This document shows, piece by piece, positions 61,382-64,000 of a DNA stretch of 64,000 nt. The notes beneath the pieces are model-generated. The model did not search any database and was not told the DNA's origin. It saw only the letters and a list, made by a program, of their open reading frames with translations. The DNA is from Bowdeniella nasicola (GTDB lineage: Bacteria; Actinomycetota; Actinomycetes; Actinomycetales; Actinomycetaceae): NCBI RefSeq assembly GCF_900107735.1, contig NZ_FNQV01000001.1, positions 124,001-188,000 on the forward strand. Reading direction: 5' to 3'. A program made the translations under genes and the position numbers. The number at the start of each line of letters is the position of its first letter. Within the stretch, counting starts at the first letter, position 1.

Positions 61382-62761
61382 ATGAACGCCTGCCCCGAAC
61401 CGCACGAGCGGCCCGACCTTTGGCCCACGACGACCCGCCGCGGCGCGGACGGCGTCTTGCAGATCGGGGCAGTGCCGCTGTCCTGGGATCGCCTCGGCAT
61501 CGAGCCGGGCCCCGTCGTCATCGCTGATTCCGCCGCCATCGCGGGGCGGGCCGCCGTCTGGCAGATGGCGATGGACGAAGCCTTCTGGGACGGCTACGGC
61601 ATGAACGGCGCGCGCGTGTACTACGCCGGCAAGGCGTTGTTGTGCGCCGCGCTCGTCAAGGAGCTCACGGCGATCGGCCTCGGGATCGATACCGCCTCAC
61701 TCGGCGAACTCACCCTCGCGCTGCGCGCCGGCGCGAACCCCGCCGGCGTGGGATTGCACGGCAACGCTAAGACGGATGCCGAACTCGAGCTCGCCGTCAG
61801 CGCCGGCATCGGCCGCATCATCATCGACTCGCTGCCGGAAATCGACCGCATCGCCGCCATCGCACGCGCCCACAACACGAGCGCACCACTCATGGTGCGC
61901 GTGACGACGGGCGTGCACGCCGGCGGCCACGACTTCATCGCCACCGCGCACGAGGACCAGAAGTTCGGCCTCTCGCTGGCCACCGGCGTCGCCCGCGCGG
62001 CCGCGGAGAAAATCGCCGCCACGCCGGGCGTCCACCTCATCGGCCTGCACTCGCACATCGGCTCCCAAATCATGGACCTCGCCGGCTTCGAAGTCGCCGC
62101 GCGCGCTCTGCTCACCCTGCGGCGTGACCTCATCGCGGCGGGTATCAGCGTCGACGAGGTCGATTTGGGCGGCGGCTACGGGGTCGCCTACACCGGCGTC
62201 GATGCGCCCGGCCCCAGCCAAAAACTCGTCGCCGACACGTTGGCCGCCGTCGTGCGCACCGCGTGCGCCGAGTTGGATACGCCCGTGCCCGTCGTCTCCA
62301 TCGAGCCAGGCCGCTCCATCATCGCGCCCACCTGCGTCAGCCTGTACCCCGTCATCGCCACCAAAGACGTAACAACGGAAAGCGGCCAGATTCGGCGCTA
62401 CATCGCCGTCGACGGGGGCATGTCCGACAATATTCGCCCGGTGCTCTACAACGCCTCCTACAGCGCGACTCTTGCCAACCGGCTGCCGGGCGGCGCAACG
62501 GTAAGCTCGCGCATCGTCGGAAAACACTGCGAGTCGGGCGACATCCTCATCCCCGACGCCGAGTTGCCCAGCGATATCACACCCGGCGATATCATCGCCA
62601 TCCCCGTCACCGGCGCCTACGGCCGCGCGATGGCCTCGAACTACAACATGGCGCTGCGCCCGGGCGTCCTTGCCCTGGCCGACGGCGCCGCGAGCTGGTG
62701 GCTGCGCCCCGAAACGCTTGCGGACCTCTTCGCCCTCGATACCCAGCTGAGCGAGACGTGA
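61382..62761 (+). CDS. lysA: Diaminopimelate decarboxylase
   Basis: 459 residues from the ATG at 61382. VYYAGKALLC has the PLP lysine, GLHSHIGSQI and VDLGGGYGVAY the phosphate-binding parts, SIEPGRSIIAPT and GKHCESGDIL the substrate contacts and catalytic Cys. It makes L-lysine from meso-diaminopimelate. argS-lysA-hom is a standard actinobacterial order. Confidence 0.97.
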   Translation: MNACPEPHERPDLWPTTTRRGADGVLQIGAVPLSWDRLGIEPGPVVIADSAAIAGRAAVWQMAMDEAFWDGYGMNGARVYYAGKALLCAALVKELTAIGLGIDTASLGELTLALRAGANPAGVGLHGNAKTDAELELAVSAGIGRIIIDSLPEIDRIAAIARAHNTSAPLMVRVTTGVHAGGHDFIATAHEDQKFGLSLATGVARAAAEKIAATPGVHLIGLHSHIGSQIMDLAGFEVAARALLTLRRDLIAAGISVDEVDLGGGYGVAYTGVDAPGPSQKLVADTLAAVVRTACAELDTPVPVVSIEPGRSIIAPTCVSLYPVIATKDVTTESGQIRRYIAVDGGMSDNIRPVLYNASYSATLANRLPGGATVSSRIVGKHCESGDILIPDAELPSDITPGDIIAIPVTGAYGRAMASNYNMALRPGVLALADGAASWWLRPETLADLFALDTQLSET

Positions 62762-62805
62762 GACGCGGGCCCCGCTAGGCAGCGAGATTCGTTAACCTGC
62801 CTGCC

Positions 62806-64000
62806 ATGGCCCACGTTGACCTCAATATCGCCCTCCTTGGCTGCGGCACCGTCGGAAGCGAAGTCGTGCGACTCCTTGCCGAACAAAGCGACGACTTTGC
62901 CGAACGCTGCGGCGCCCGCCTGAACCTCATCGGCATCGCCGTGCGCGACGTGAGCGCGCCGCGCCCCGATCATGTGCCGCGAGAGCTGCTCACTGACGAC
63001 GCCGAATCGCTGATCGAGCGGGCCGACCTCGTCATCGAGCTCATCGGCGGCCTGGAGCCCGCCCGCACCCTCATCCTTCGCGCCCTAAATTCTGGCGCCT
63101 CCGTCGTCACCGGAAATAAGGCGCTGCTCGCTACCCACGGTCCCGAGCTGCACGAGGCGACCGCCCGCGCCGACGTCGATCTGTACTACGAGGCCGCCGT
63201 CGCCGGCGCCATCCCCGTCGTCTACGCGCTGCGCGAGTCCCTCGCCGGCGATCAGGTCACCGCGATCTCGGGCATCGTGAACGGGACGACGAATTACATC
63301 CTCGACGAGATGACGACGAAGGCGCTGAGCTATGAGGCGGCACTCGCCGACGCCCAGAAATTGGGCTTCGCGGAGGCCGATCCGAGCGCCGACGTCGACG
63401 GTTTGGATGCCGCCGCCAAGATCGCGATCATGGCCTCCATCGCCTTCCACTCGCGCGTCGGGATCGACGACGTCGATACGCGCGGCATCCGCGAGATCAC
63501 CGCCGAGCAGATCGCCGCCGCCACGCGCGAGGGTTATGTGATTAAGCTGCTGGCCACGGCGCGGCGCGCCCCTAATGGCATTACCGTTCAGGTCGCCCCT
63601 ACGCTCGTGGCGCGCACCCACCCATTGGCCTCGGTGAGCGGCGCCTACAACGCCGTCGTCACCGAGTCCGAGGCCGCCGGCCGGCTCATGTTCTACGGGC
63701 AGGGCGCGGGCGGCGCCCCCACCGCCTCCGCCGTGCTCTCCGACGTGGTAGCCGCCGCCGCCAAGCGCGTCTACGGCGGCCACGCCCCGCGCGAACTGCC
63801 CTACGCGTCGCTGCCGGTGCTGCCCGCGGCAAGCGCCCGCGGCGTCTTCACGATCGACCTGACCGTCACCGACCAACCGGGCGTCCTCGCCTCCATTGCC
63901 GAGCCGTTCGCGCGCCACGGCGTGTCGATCGGCCAGGTCCGCCAGGACGCGGACGGGCCGCGTGCCCGCGTCTCGATCATGACGCACACCGCGCCGCGCG
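62806..64000 (+). CDS. hom: Homoserine dehydrogenase, 3' end beyond the window
   Basis: 398 complete codons present from the ATG at 62806; the frame is still open at the right edge. NIALLGCGTVGSEVV is the NAD(P) fold start, VVTGNKALLATHG and YYEAAVAGAIPVVYALRESLAGD the active-site region, ISGIVNGTTNYILDEM the substrate loop; an ACT domain begins near 345 (FTIDLTVTDQPGVLASIAEPFARHG). It reduces aspartate semialdehyde to homoserine on the threonine/methionine branch. It follows lysA after 44 bases. Confidence 0.96.
   Translation, partial: MAHVDLNIALLGCGTVGSEVVRLLAEQSDDFAERCGARLNLIGIAVRDVSAPRPDHVPRELLTDDAESLIERADLVIELIGGLEPARTLILRALNSGASVVTGNKALLATHGPELHEATARADVDLYYEAAVAGAIPVVYALRESLAGDQVTAISGIVNGTTNYILDEMTTKALSYEAALADAQKLGFAEADPSADVDGLDAAAKIAIMASIAFHSRVGIDDVDTRGIREITAEQIAAATREGYVIKLLATARRAPNGITVQVAPTLVARTHPLASVSGAYNAVVTESEAAGRLMFYGQGAGGAPTASAVLSDVVAAAAKRVYGGHAPRELPYASLPVLPAASARGVFTIDLTVTDQPGVLASIAEPFARHGVSIGQVRQDADGPRARVSIMTHTAPR

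Overview
The window is about 64 kb of high-GC DNA (roughly two thirds G+C by eye) from an actinobacterium. The sequence shows this through a WhiB regulator, the MtrAB-LpqB system, a mycothiol-type SigH/SigR sigma factor with a zinc anti-sigma factor, the 24-residue ribosomal protein bL37, a fused 2-oxoglutarate enzyme Kgd, and many GTG starts and 4-bp stop/start overlaps. The order glycosyltransferases-whiB2-DUF3499-mtrA-mtrB-lpqB-comF-hpf-secA-(Rv3235 family)-rsgA/hisN-sigH-anti-sigma is the conserved order known from Mycobacterium tuberculosis (around Rv3260c whiB2, Rv3246c mtrA, Rv3240c secA1, Rv3223c sigH). The genus cannot be settled from this text; a member of the Actinomycetaceae is plausible.

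Layout. 1-7.2 kb: end of a glycosyltransferase, a small lipoprotein/membrane protein pair, a TIGR03089 protein, whiB2, a 1158-residue membrane glycosyltransferase and its DUF5719 partner. 7.2-9.2 kb: a 3' remnant of an HNH endonuclease gene cut by a complete IS3-family element with no target duplication. 9.2-11.4 kb: an aminotransferase, a metallopeptidase-family protein, DUF3499 and a Trm112-like protein. 11.4-18.6 kb: RDD and SpoIIM-like membrane proteins, then a reverse-strand operon of GPDPase-membrane-domain protein, DUF4129, DUF4350, MoxR ATPase and DUF58. 18.7-24.3 kb: mtrA-mtrB-lpqB-comF-hpf in tight order.

24.35-26.34 kb holds a composite-transposon-like insertion: an IS5-family left-end remnant, a membrane-protein gene, and a full IS5-family element, bounded by TA dinucleotides and placed exactly at the edge of the hpf terminator. 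It separates hpf from a winged-helix gene that appears frameshifted at its N-terminus. 27.7-35 kb: secA, a secA-linked Rv3235/LysM pair, a small unknown protein, a BldC/excisionase-like HTH protein, and a SAF-domain/CpaE-like ATPase pair with no Tad secretion genes. 35-46.8 kb: sbcC-sbcD, hisN, rsgA, DoxX, sigR-rsrA (with a near-perfect SigR autoregulatory promoter), bL37, glycogen phosphorylase, a possible TorD-like chaperone and an SGNH hydrolase. 46.8-64 kb: kgd, two CorC-type membrane proteins, an M23 peptidase with an MtrA/GlnR-like palindrome, GDPD, an MFS carrier, tRNA-Arg(CCG), an organophosphate transporter of lower G+C, an Nramp metal transporter, argS, lysA and the start of hom.

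Functionally the region joins envelope construction and surveillance (glycosyltransferases, MtrAB-LpqB, LysM and M23 proteins, SecA), thiol-oxidative stress control (SigR-RsrA), ribosome maintenance (hpf, rsgA, bL37) and central metabolism (Kgd, GlgP, lysine/threonine branch). The parts most worth checking are the two insertion events, the SigR upstream-start arrangement, the leader ORF before the first CorC gene and the SAF/CpaE-like pair.
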